Source of the DNA: Actinobacteria bacterium UBA4719
Lineage (GTDB): Bacteria > Actinomycetota > Actinomycetes > Actinomycetales > Dermatophilaceae
Length of the DNA: 19,209 bases
Assembly: GCA_002404345.1 (NCBI GenBank)
Contig: DHJN01000007.1
Location: 1-19,209, forward strand
Direction of reading: 5' to 3'
Positions 1-6,611 of this stretch are shown here, in pieces (position 1 is the first letter of the stretch; every line of letters starts with the position of its first letter). The notes beneath the pieces were generated by a model. The model ran no database searches and had not been told where the DNA came from. It was given only the letters and a program-made list of their open reading frames with translations. The translations under genes and the position numbers were made by a program.

Positions 1-2
1 CG

Positions 3-1592
3 GAGTGGGAGTCGGCTGACGGGTGTGTGCGGGTCACGGACTTCATGCCGCCCCGCGACGAGGCCGTCGACATCGTCCGCATCGTTGAAGGTCTTCGCGG
101 GTCGGTGCGAATGCGCGGTGAGCTGGTGCTGCGCTTCGACTACGGCCAGGTGGTGCCGTGGGTCCGCAAGGACAAGAAGGGAATCCAGGCAGTGGCCGGC
201 CCGGACGCGGCATACCTGGACACACCAGCTCCGCTGCGAGGCGAGAACTGGCGCACCATCAGCGACTTCACGGTGCATGCGGGGGAGCGGGTGCCCTTCG
301 TGCTGACCTGGACTCCCAGCCACCTGCCCCGCCCGAGGTCAGCGAACCCCGAGCGGGCCCTGGCAGACACCCAGGAGTTCTGGACCACGTGGTCCGGACG
401 AAGCCAGGCATCAGGTCGATACAAGGACGCGGTCCAACGCTCCCTGATCACCTTGAAAGCGCTGACCTACGCACCCTCTGGCGGCATCGTGGCCGCGGCG
501 ACGACCTCCCTGCCCGAGCAGATCGGTGGCCCGCGGAACTGGGACTACCGGTACTGCTGGCTTCGGGATGCCACGCTGACTCTGCAGTCTCTGCTGGGGG
601 CCGGCTACACGGAGGAGGCCGCGGCCTGGCGGGAATGGTTGTTGCGTGCCGTCGCAGGGGACCCGTCAAAGCTGCAGATCATGTATGGGATCACCGGCAA
701 ACGCCGGTTGCCGGAGACCGAGCTGACCTGGCTGGCCGGCTATGAGGGGTCCTTGCCGGTGCGGACCGGCAACGCTGCTGCCGGCCAGCTCCAGCTCGAC
801 GTCTGGGGGGAGGTCCTGGACGGGCTCTCATTGACACGTAACGCCCTGCTCACCGCCGAGGACGATTCGTGGGATCTGCAGATCGCCCTGATGGAGCACC
901 TCGAGGGGGCCTGGGACCAGCCGGACAATGGGCTGTGGGAGATGCGCGGGCCCCGGCGGCACTTCACCCACTCCAAGGTGATGGCTTGGGTGGCGGCCGA
1001 CCGGATGGTGAAGGGCGTACGTGACTCCGGGCTTCCCGGTCCAGTCGACCGATGGGCAGCGTTGGCCACCACGATCCACGCTGAGGTGATGACCCGCGGG
1101 TTCAACACCGAGCTGAACACCTTCGTCCAGTCCTACGACAGCACGGATCTCGACGCGAGCCTGCTGCTCATCCCCAGGGTTGGCTTCCTGCCGCCGGATG
1201 ACCGACGGGTCATTGGCACGATCGAGGCCATCCAGCGGGACCTCACACAGGACGGTTTCGTCATGCGCTACCGACCGCAGGACAGCGACGACGGGCTGCC
1301 GGGCGGTGAAGGTGTCTTCCTCGCCTGCTCGTTCTGGCTCGTGAACGCCCTGCACGGCGCCGGACGACGGGACGAGGCTGTCGTCCTCTTCGAGAGACTT
1401 CTGAGCCTGCGCAACGACGTCGGCCTCTTGAGTGAGGAATGGGATCCCCACACGAACCGGCAGTTGGGGAACACGCCGCAGGCATTCAGCCACTTCGCCC
1501 TGATCAACAGCGCCCTGCTGCTTCATCACGGCAGGTCTGAACACGGCAACAGGGCGGGCGGGCCGCGCCCGCTGTCAGGATCAGGACTTTGA
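3..1592 (+). CDS. GH15 family glycoside hydrolase (glucoamylase/trehalase-like), 5' partial
   Basis: Hydrolyses terminal alpha-glucosidic bonds (glucoamylase- or trehalase-type GH15, (alpha/alpha)6 barrel), probably cytoplasmic. The reading frame is open to the left edge (codons from base 3), so the GTG at 27 is an internal codon and the true start lies outside the window. About 529 codons are present; family members are near 600 residues, so roughly the first 70 are missing. Hallmarks seen: RVTDFMPPRD near the beginning, the block NWDYRYCWLRDA (about 540-575), a block containing RRLPE, GYEGS and PVRTGN (about 700-770), and LLSEEWDP followed by GNTPQAFSH near the C-terminus; the SEEWDP Glu fits the catalytic base. 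The stop is TGA at 1590-1592, with a GC-rich hairpin just before it. Exact substrate cannot be read from sequence. Confidence 0.93.
   Translation, partial: EWESADGCVRVTDFMPPRDEAVDIVRIVEGLRGSVRMRGELVLRFDYGQVVPWVRKDKKGIQAVAGPDAAYLDTPAPLRGENWRTISDFTVHAGERVPFVLTWTPSHLPRPRSANPERALADTQEFWTTWSGRSQASGRYKDAVQRSLITLKALTYAPSGGIVAAATTSLPEQIGGPRNWDYRYCWLRDATLTLQSLLGAGYTEEAAAWREWLLRAVAGDPSKLQIMYGITGKRRLPETELTWLAGYEGSLPVRTGNAAAGQLQLDVWGEVLDGLSLTRNALLTAEDDSWDLQIALMEHLEGAWDQPDNGLWEMRGPRRHFTHSKVMAWVAADRMVKGVRDSGLPGPVDRWAALATTIHAEVMTRGFNTELNTFVQSYDSTDLDASLLLIPRVGFLPPDDRRVIGTIEAIQRDLTQDGFVMRYRPQDSDDGLPGGEGVFLACSFWLVNALHGAGRRDEAVVLFERLLSLRNDVGLLSEEWDPHTNRQLGNTPQAFSHFALINSALLLHHGRSEHGNRAGGPRPLSGSGL
1549..1575 (+). 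terminator. GC-rich hairpin at the 3' end of the GH15 gene
   Basis: An imperfect inverted repeat has arms 1549-1560 and 1566-1575 (ACAG-GG-CGGGCG against CGCCCGCTGT) with a two-base bulge and a short GGCCG loop. It lies in the last codons of the GH15 gene and has no T tract, so its role as a terminator is only a possibility. Confidence 0.25.
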
Positions 1593-1735
1593 CCCCTTCT
1601 CCCGTGGTGCGATTCAAGGCGGCAAATCGGCTCGACAGGGTCTTTGAAGTTGGCATCCTCCTGAAGGCTCTCGACGGACTGCTCGAGATCGCCGGTGGTG
1701 TCCTGCTGCTTCTGATCAAGCCTCAATACCTGACC
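1589..1735 (+). pseudogene. DUF2127 membrane protein, N-terminal fragment
   Basis: A TTG at 1589 overlaps the GH15 stop. The frame encodes RLDRVFEVGILLKALDG and then LLEIAGGVLLLL, which matches the conserved start of DUF2127 predicted membrane proteins (a LDRxFExGxLLKxLDGxLE pattern running into the first membrane helix). Similarity ends after about KPQYL, near 1730; the remaining ~28 codons to the stop at 1819 look like arbitrary reading of the opposite strand. A full DUF2127 protein is roughly 150-200 residues with several helices, so this is a 3'-truncated remnant. The break coincides with the truncated end of a minus-strand gene (1730-1980). The assignment rests on recognised family pattern, not a search. 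Confidence 0.55.
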
Positions 1736-1980
1736 AGTGCCCAGTCGATCCCTTGGTGCTCGTCCGCCGTCCGGCGACGAACCAGCGGCGCACCAGCGCC
1801 GTTGGCGGTAACTGGGTGATCTCCAATCTGTCGCGGCAGCGAGATCGGCTGGTGCTCATGTTTGGACGGGCGCATCGAGAACTGCGACCGGACCCGCCCC
1901 GGCCTCGGTTCGGGCGGTGCCGCCGCGAACAGCGGCAGTGCGGTTGGGTCCGGGGATACAACCCCGTTCTGCTCGTTCAC
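1730..1980 (-). pseudogene. Probable CpaF/TadA-type secretion ATPase, N-terminal fragment
   Basis: A GTG at 1980 overlaps the TadZ-like stop as GTGA, the usual coupling in this operon. The first ~80 codons read as a low-complexity, Pro/Arg-rich leader (LPLFAAAPPEPRPGR) ending in GIDWALVR, after which the frame hits TGA at 1723-1725. Actinobacterial CpaF-like ATPases usually follow TadZ and have such a variable leader before the first helices. No ATPase core (Walker A/B) is present, so the gene is cut off about 80 codons in. The cut falls at the same point (about 1727-1735) where the DUF2127 fragment from the other side also stops. CpaF identity is inferred mainly from gene order. Confidence 0.45.
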
Positions 1981-2771
1981 CCCAGGCTCCCAACGTCGGG
2001 TGCCGCGCCGAGGCCGGCGCGGTTGGCATTCACGACGGACTGGATTGCTGACGCGGCGGCGCGCAGCCCGCGCAGCAGCTGCGATGACTCGAACCGGCGC
2101 GGCAGGTTTGCTCCGCGCGAGAACACCGCGGCTGCGTCCTCGTCCAATGCCAGCGACGCCGTGACCGGGATCTGCAATACCTTGCGCACCTCCCGCGCGC
2201 CGTAGGGGTCCCCGTCGCCGACCAGCAGCACGCCCAGACTGGACGAGGCTCCCATCCGCTCGAACTCGCCGCGCAACGTCTCAGCCCAGGACCGGGCACC
2301 AGACAGGGCCGGCAGGGTGCTGCGCGTGACCAGCAGCGTCAGGTCGGCGCCATAGATCAGCGGCTCCGGGCACCCGGCCAGGCCCAGCCGCCCGGCGTCG
2401 ACGATCACGTCCTGCCCGTTGCGTTCCAGCGCCCGCAACGCTCCTGACAGCGGCTCCCACAAAGGGATGAGGCTTCGGGCCTGGGGGTGGCCGCGGATGC
2501 CCGGCAGGAACTGCACCACCGTGTCCGGGATCGGCATGGTGGCGCGGGCGATGGCGTCGCCCAGCGTGCCCTCCCGGTGAGCCAGCGCCAGGTCGATCAG
2601 GCCGCCGATGTGAGCGACGTCGCCATGGAAGTGGCCGGCGAGGATGCCGGACCCGCCCGTCGGGTCGGCTTCGACCAGTAGTGACGGGCGCGGCCAGGAC
2701 AGTGCCAGCCCCAAGGCCGACGTGGTCACGCCCGGCGATCCGGATGCGGACGTCAGGACAATCAGTGCCAT
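1977..2771 (-). CDS. TadZ/CpaE-like MinD-superfamily ATPase
   Basis: A 264-residue MinD/ParA-fold protein, likely the polar-localisation or assembly factor of a Tad/Flp-pilus-like secretion system. The N-terminus reads LTSASGSPGVTTSALGLAL, a deviant Walker A in which both signature lysines are missing, as in many TadZ proteins. The strand after it (VEADPTGG, about residues 34-40) corresponds to the switch region, and DVIVDAGRLG corresponds to the Walker B-like strand. It starts 4 bp after the SAF-domain gene and overlaps the following CpaF-like fragment by GTGA. Because the lysines are absent, ATP hydrolysis may be weak or lost. A plasmid-type ParA is less likely given the neighbours. Confidence 0.75.
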   Translation of the reverse strand: MALIVLTSASGSPGVTTSALGLALSWPRPSLLVEADPTGGSGILAGHFHGDVAHIGGLIDLALAHREGTLGDAIARATMPIPDTVVQFLPGIRGHPQARSLIPLWEPLSGALRALERNGQDVIVDAGRLGLAGCPEPLIYGADLTLLVTRSTLPALSGARSWAETLRGEFERMGASSSLGVLLVGDGDPYGAREVRKVLQIPVTASLALDEDAAAVFSRGANLPRRFESSQLLRGLRAAASAIQSVVNANRAGLGAAPDVGSLG

Positions 2772-2775
2772 TGGC

Positions 2776-3483
2776 TCACCGCTCCCGCGAGTCGAGCACC
2801 AGGGCGACCTTGCCCGTCGCGGACCGCGCGGCGAGCTCGGCGGCCTGGGCGTAAGGCACTGACACGTCGACGACGATCTGCCCGGTGTCCCCCGGCCCGC
2901 GCACTCCGACCACAGTCGCCTCGATCGACTTCGATGAAGACCCCGCCGCGACGTCGCCCTGCGCGCCGGGCGTGGCCACGATCCGCACCGTATCCCCGTT
3001 CTGCAACGTGATCGCCGGCATCAGCCCCGGTGGCAGGCTCACACCCACCACGGACATGCCCTTGGCTGGGATCACCGCGGAGGTGATGTCCTCCTGGGTC
3101 ACCAGCCCACCAGCCGCCAGGTCCATCGCCGCTCGCTTCCCCACCACGCTGTCGGCCGCCGATGCCGGCAGAGGCTTTAGGGCGGGGTCGACGCCGATCT
3201 GTGCCGTCATCAGGTCGTCACGGGTGATGACCTCGCCGCGGTGGATCGTGTTCCGCACCGCGAGGATTTCTTGGGAGGTGCTCGTCGACGTATAGGCCCA
3301 CGCGGCGAGCAGCGCGCCCAGGCAGATCGCCGCGACCGAAGCCGCCACGAGAGCCGGTCGGCGCCGCAGCCTCGGGGGCGGTGCGATGCTCTGACCAGGC
3401 ACCGGTACCTCACTTGCGGGCAGCGCCTTATCCTTGCCGTCGCGCCCGGAGCGCTTCGACTCCTGCGCGGTTGCGATCGACAT
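2776..3483 (-). CDS. SAF-domain protein (CpaB/RcpC-like), Tad-type operon
   Basis: A 235-residue membrane-anchored protein. The start at 3483 (MSIATAQESK) is chosen over the longer frame because GGGGAGA lies about 6 bases upstream and the extra 49 codons are Arg-rich shadow sequence. Residues 1-42 are cytoplasmic, basic and proline-rich; 43-64 form one hydrophobic helix; an SAF domain follows (about 71-135: ILAVRNTIHRGEVITRDDL, then VVGKRAAMDLAAGGLVTQED). The rest resembles the CpaB C-terminal beta domain (NGDTVRIVATPG). SAF/CpaB proteins assist Flp pilus or Tad secretin-type assembly. It lies between a PKD-like secreted protein and the TadZ-like gene in one minus-strand operon. Confidence 0.78.
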   Translation of the reverse strand: MSIATAQESKRSGRDGKDKALPASEVPVPGQSIAPPPRLRRRPALVAASVAAICLGALLAAWAYTSTSTSQEILAVRNTIHRGEVITRDDLMTAQIGVDPALKPLPASAADSVVGKRAAMDLAAGGLVTQEDITSAVIPAKGMSVVGVSLPPGLMPAITLQNGDTVRIVATPGAQGDVAAGSSSKSIEATVVGVRGPGDTGQIVVDVSVPYAQAAELAARSATGKVALVLDSRER

Positions 3484-3511
3484 CTTCGGTCTCCCCAACT
3501 CTTCGAAGTTG

Positions 3512-4411
3512 CTACTGCGTAAGGACCTGCGCCTCGCCCATCGTGATATTCGTGATTTGCGTGAAGTTGAGCGGAATCGTGCCGCTCTCACCGACCCCGG
3601 ACCACTGCACCGTCCAGTACGACGTCGCACGAACCGTGTAAGTCCCCTGCCTGGTGTACGTGTGCCCGCAGGTCGGGCTGGACTTCTTCCCGAACGAGTC
3701 CTGGTATGCCGTCCCCGTTACGGTGCACGCCACCGTCGACCCGTCACCCATGGCCCAGACGACCCGATCAACGTCTGCCGTTGCGGACACGGTGAAGCCT
3801 CCAGCGGACGCCGACCTCGTGATCGGACCCCACGTGTCCTGGTTCGGGTTCTGCACCCACATCCAGGTCGGCATCCCCACGATCCCGATGCTTCCCGGAC
3901 GACTCTCGGGCACGATTCCGATCGTGATTGCCTTCAACCGCATCGACTCGACCGCCCGCTGGGCCAACACTCGAGGATCCGGTGGCGGCGGCGCAACCGG
4001 GGCCGCAACCGCCCAGAGCTGGAGGGTCATCCCCGCTATGAACGACCCTGGCCCGATCCTCGGACCAACGAAGCAGTCATAGATGGCACCGGTGGTGTGG
4101 CCCCCCCAGACCGGTGCGCCCTGCGGGGGCTGTGGGCTCGACTGGCCGCCCGGCGTACACAACTGACCATCAACCGTGATCTGCTCCACCGCGGCACTGT
4201 CACTGCTTACCGCACTTCCACGGCCTACCGGACTGGCACGGTCGCCGCCCACCGCTCCGCCACTTCCTCCTCCGCTGCCCTCCACCAAGATGAGACAGAT
4301 GCCGTACTCGTCGTATTTTTGGCAGACCGGTGGTGCCGCGTGCGCGGTCGGCGCGAATAGCACCGGGAACAGAAGGAACAGGCCTGCGCCGAAAACTAGT
4401 GACTTCTTCAT
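3512..4411 (-). CDS. Secreted PKD-like domain protein of the Tad-like operon
   Basis: A 299-residue exported protein of unknown precise role. The signal peptide is clear: MKKS, then a hydrophobic core, with a likely cleavage after AHA near residue 25. A Gly/Ser-rich linker follows, then a region with several cysteines, and a PKD/beta-sandwich-like C-terminal part (VVWAMGDGSTVACTV, CGHTYTRQGTYTVRATSYW, about residues 200-275). The start at 4411 makes a TGATG overlap with the upstream lipoprotein gene, implying translational coupling; a GTG at 4417 (MLMKKS) is an alternative. Similar proteins sit beside SAF and TadZ genes in actinobacteria, suggesting a cell-surface component. I do not recognise a named family beyond PKD-like. 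Confidence 0.75.
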   Translation of the reverse strand: MKKSLVFGAGLFLLFPVLFAPTAHAAPPVCQKYDEYGICLILVEGSGGGSGGAVGGDRASPVGRGSAVSSDSAAVEQITVDGQLCTPGGQSSPQPPQGAPVWGGHTTGAIYDCFVGPRIGPGSFIAGMTLQLWAVAAPVAPPPPDPRVLAQRAVESMRLKAITIGIVPESRPGSIGIVGMPTWMWVQNPNQDTWGPITRSASAGGFTVSATADVDRVVWAMGDGSTVACTVTGTAYQDSFGKKSSPTCGHTYTRQGTYTVRATSYWTVQWSGVGESGTIPLNFTQITNITMGEAQVLTQ

Positions 4412-5040
4412 CAGCACGTCTTCGCTTGACTGGTGTCGGTGAAGGCGACTCGCCAGGCAGTCGGACTCGGGTACGCGTAGTTGCTGACCCCCACTCGCAT
4501 GATGCCTCGTGGTTTCCTGCTCGCCGGAACGACCGACTTGCCTTTGGCATCAACGATGTTCACTTTGCGGACGTCGTAGCAGACTTCGAACTCAACCGTG
4601 GGGATGACAGGAGGTGACGCCTTCGGGTCATTCTTGAGGCTGATCTTCTTGCGGGTTGTCGACACCAGTTGCGTCGATCCAACTTGATGGATCTTCTGAC
4701 CTTGAGCCGCGGCCAGCGTGTTCTGGCGGGCGATCAACTCGGAGGAGATCGTGGTGTCCTTGAAGAAGTCCGGAGTGGTCTTCGTCGGCTCGAAGAGACC
4801 AGTGTCCCGATCATGGAAGTACCTCACCACCATCTTCGCGGCAGCATCCTCAGCCGCCCGCTCAGGAGACGCTGAGGCGGTTGAGGTAGTTGGTGAGGAG
4901 ACTGATGTAGTGGGCGACGTGGTCGTTCTCGGGGACGTCGTGGAGAAGGTGGGCTTGGGGTCGTTCGCGGTGCAGGCGGACGCGGCTGTGATCGCGGCCA
5001 GGGCGAGCGTGGCGGCGATCAGACTCTTGGTAGTCGTCAT
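4411..5040 (-). CDS. Putative lipoprotein, first gene of the Tad-like operon
   Basis: A 209-residue exported protein. The start at 5040 (MTTTKSL) has GAGGAG about 8 bases upstream, better than the start 8 codons further up. A signal sequence (residues 1-22) ends in ASAC, an imperfect lipobox with Cys23 as the probable lipidated residue. Next comes a Thr/Ser/Pro-rich linker (about 25-65) and a folded domain (AEDAAAKMVVRYFHDRD, then VEFEVCYDVRKVNIVD) reminiscent of NTF2-like or DUF6318-type actinobacterial lipoproteins, without a firm match. Its own upstream region is cut at about 5060 by a DUF305 fragment, so its native promoter is probably gone. Confidence 0.7.
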   Translation of the reverse strand: MTTTKSLIAATLALAAITAASACTANDPKPTFSTTSPRTTTSPTTSVSSPTTSTASASPERAAEDAAAKMVVRYFHDRDTGLFEPTKTTPDFFKDTTISSELIARQNTLAAAQGQKIHQVGSTQLVSTTRKKISLKNDPKASPPVIPTVEFEVCYDVRKVNIVDAKGKSVVPASRKPRGIMRVGVSNYAYPSPTAWRVAFTDTSQAKTC

Positions 5041-5063
5041 CTCCGGTACTCCTCGTGAACTCA

Positions 5064-5177
5064 CATGGCCTTAAGGGAAGCAACCCCGACAACAAGAAGC
5101 TCGCCCAGGCCATCATCGACGCCCAGAGCGCCGAGATCACCCAGATGAACTCGATGATGGCCACCATCGGCAACTGA
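5064..5177 (+). pseudogene. DUF305 protein, C-terminal fragment
   Basis: The plus-strand frame ending at TGA 5175-5177 encodes LKGSNPDNKKLAQAI, then IDAQSAEITQMNSMM. This matches the last helix of DUF305 proteins (pattern GxNxDxKxLAxxIxxxQxxEIxxM). Only about 35 residues remain; upstream of about 5064 the sequence is the 5' end of the minus-strand lipoprotein gene and no DUF305 HHxxM-type motif is found. DUF305 proteins are periplasmic or secreted and often linked to metal resistance. The fragment lacks a start and is not expected to be functional. Confidence 0.7.
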
Positions 5178-5190
5178 GCGGCCAACCGCT

Positions 5191-5215
5191 GAAGGGACTG
5201 CATCCCCGGCCCTTC
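5191..5215 (+). terminator. Hairpin after the DUF305 fragment
   Basis: GAAGGG (5191-5196) pairs with CCCTTC (5210-5215) across a 13-base loop, 14 bases after the DUF305 stop. There is no long T run. It may be the surviving terminator of the original DUF305 gene. Confidence 0.3.
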
Positions 5216-5294
5216 GTTGGGCGCGGCGGGCTGCTGCGGGCTCCCGGTTACCGGTGCACATCAATGCGAATGGCTCAGGTTGGGCATCGGAAGG

Positions 5295-5324
5295 GAGCCC
5301 GATACCAGTGGTGCGGTCGGGCTC
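5295..5324 (-). terminator. Terminator hairpin of the leftward sulfur operon
   Basis: A perfect 8-bp inverted repeat, GAGCCCGA (5295-5302) and TCGGGCTC (5317-5324), has a 14-base loop. Read on the minus strand it begins inside the TGA stop of the TSUP gene, the right place for an intrinsic terminator of this operon. No strong T tract follows, which is common in high-GC actinobacteria. Confidence 0.5.
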
Positions 5325-6141
5325 AGACCAGCTGGGGGATGCTGCGCGCAGCCGTGTAGAGGGCTACGGCAACTAGTAGCAGGGTGAAGGCCGTGGTGAG
5401 CCTTTCGGCGCGCACCCTTCTGGCGAGGCGACCACCAGCGAGGCTGCCGACAATCGCGACGAGAGTGAACACGCCGATGAGTGTCCAGTCCAGCTGGACT
5501 CCTTGGCCGAGCCTGGAGACCAGGGCTGACGCGCTGTTGATGGCGATCACCAGCAATGAGGTGCCGACGGCTACCGGCATCGTGAAGCCGAGCGCCAAGA
5601 CGAGAGCGGGAACGACGGCGAAGCCGCCGCCGACACCGAAGAACCCGGTCAGCAGGCCCACCGCGGACGCGGTGACCAGCACCTTGGCCGCCCGCGGGCA
5701 CGCACACACGAAGCGGGGCGCGAACGACAGGATCGGCTCCTGAGAGGAGTCAGGGTTGTCGGGTTTCCCGGATCGGGCGTGGTCGCGGCGGTTGCGGGCG
5801 AACATCAGCGCGGCGACGGCGAGCATGAGTATCGAGAACGCGGCCAGCAAGACGTTCGGGGCCACGCTGGCGGACATCTTCGAACCAAACCACGAGCCGG
5901 CGATACCGAGCACCCCGAAGACCAGACCCTGAACAACGCGCACCTCACCGGCCTGGTGGTGGGCCGCCGTCCCCGCCAGGGCAGTGACACCGACGATGAG
6001 CAGGGACCCGGTGGTGGCGGCGTTGGTGTCCTGACCGAGCAGGTAGACCAGGGCGGGCACGGTCAGGATGGAGCCGCCCCCGCCGAGTGCGCCGAGGCTG
6101 AGGCCGATGAGCAGGCCGATGGGGACGGCCAGGGCGAGCAT
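5323..6141 (-). CDS. TSUP family (TauE/SafE) sulfite/thiosulfate exporter
   Basis: A 272-residue integral membrane protein with about eight predicted helices in two homologous halves. Each half begins with the family's Gly-rich signature: GALGGGGSILTVPALVYLLG near residue 17 and GFFGVGGGFAVVPALV near residue 165. TSUP carriers move small organic or inorganic sulfur anions such as sulfite, sulfoacetate or thiosulfate. It is the last gene of a minus-strand run of rhodanese and persulfide-dioxygenase-like genes, 98 bp after the 123-residue rhodanese, so export of sulfite or thiosulfate made by those enzymes is the natural reading. A comparable tauE gene accompanies the staphylococcal cst operon. 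The central loop (RNRRDHARSGKPDN) is charged and cytoplasmic. The ribosome site (GGAG, about 11 bases away) is weak. Confidence 0.88.
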   Translation of the reverse strand: MLALAVPIGLLIGLSLGALGGGGSILTVPALVYLLGQDTNAATTGSLLIVGVTALAGTAAHHQAGEVRVVQGLVFGVLGIAGSWFGSKMSASVAPNVLLAAFSILMLAVAALMFARNRRDHARSGKPDNPDSSQEPILSFAPRFVCACPRAAKVLVTASAVGLLTGFFGVGGGFAVVPALVLALGFTMPVAVGTSLLVIAINSASALVSRLGQGVQLDWTLIGVFTLVAIVGSLAGGRLARRVRAERLTTAFTLLLVAVALYTAARSIPQLV

Positions 6142-6239
6142 CAGTTACTCATCTCCATTCGCTCAGGGCGCCATGCGCTTCGACCGGACGTGGACACCCG
6201 GGGCCCTCGGCTCGGGCAGTAGCGGCCGACGGAATGCCT

Positions 6240-6611
6240 TCAGATCACGCTTCCCGGGCGGCCGCCCTTGGCGACCACGAGTAGGTCGCTGGCCGCCCAG
6301 GCGCGCATACCACCACGCAGGTTGGCCACCTGGCGGCCCGGCCCGGCAAGGAGCGCAGCGGCGCGAGCGGAGCGCCCGCCTGAGCGGCATACGGTGATGA
6401 TCGGCCGTCCCGCCGGCAGCTCACGCTGCCGCTGGCCCAGCTGCCCGAGGGGGATGTGTCGGGCGCCTTGGGCGTGGCCGGCCGCCCACTCGTGCGGCTC
6501 GCGCACGTCGAGCCGGATCGCGCCGTCGTCCATGCGCCCTTTGGCCTCGACGGCGTGGATCTGCTGGTAGGTCTTGGCGAACAGGTCACGAAGGCTCGCG
6601 CGGATACTCAT
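6240..6611 (-). CDS. Single-domain rhodanese sulfurtransferase
   Basis: A 123-residue rhodanese. The start at 6611 (MSIRASLRDL) forms an ATGA overlap with the upstream metallo-beta-lactamase gene; longer frames are shadow sequence. Landmarks: LDVREPHEW (about residues 34-42), GHAQGARHIPLGQL (about 45-58) and the active-site loop CRSGGRS with Cys75 as the persulfide-carrying residue; the tail GGMRAWAAS is typical. The first ~30 residues form an amphipathic helix ahead of the domain. It transfers sulfane sulfur between thiosulfate or glutathione/mycothiol-like persulfides and thiol acceptors. Translational coupling implies it works stoichiometrically with the preceding enzyme. Confidence 0.88.
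   Translation of the reverse strand: MSIRASLRDLFAKTYQQIHAVEAKGRMDDGAIRLDVREPHEWAAGHAQGARHIPLGQLGQRQRELPAGRPIITVCRSGGRSARAAALLAGPGRQVANLRGGMRAWAASDLLVVAKGGRPGSVI

Noticed and set aside
828..1544. 238-codon minus-strand frame inside the GH15 gene
   Set aside because: GH15 motifs cover the same bases on the plus strand; the opposite frame shows no family features.
1753..2205. 150-codon plus-strand frame over the TadZ-like 3' end
   Set aside because: Antisense to TadZ and the CpaF-like fragment; composition is Arg-rich, as expected of a shadow frame.
1977..5040. A complete Tad/Flp pilus locus
   Set aside because: No CpaF core, TadB, TadC, prepilin or prepilin peptidase is present in the window; only the upstream part of an operon is seen.
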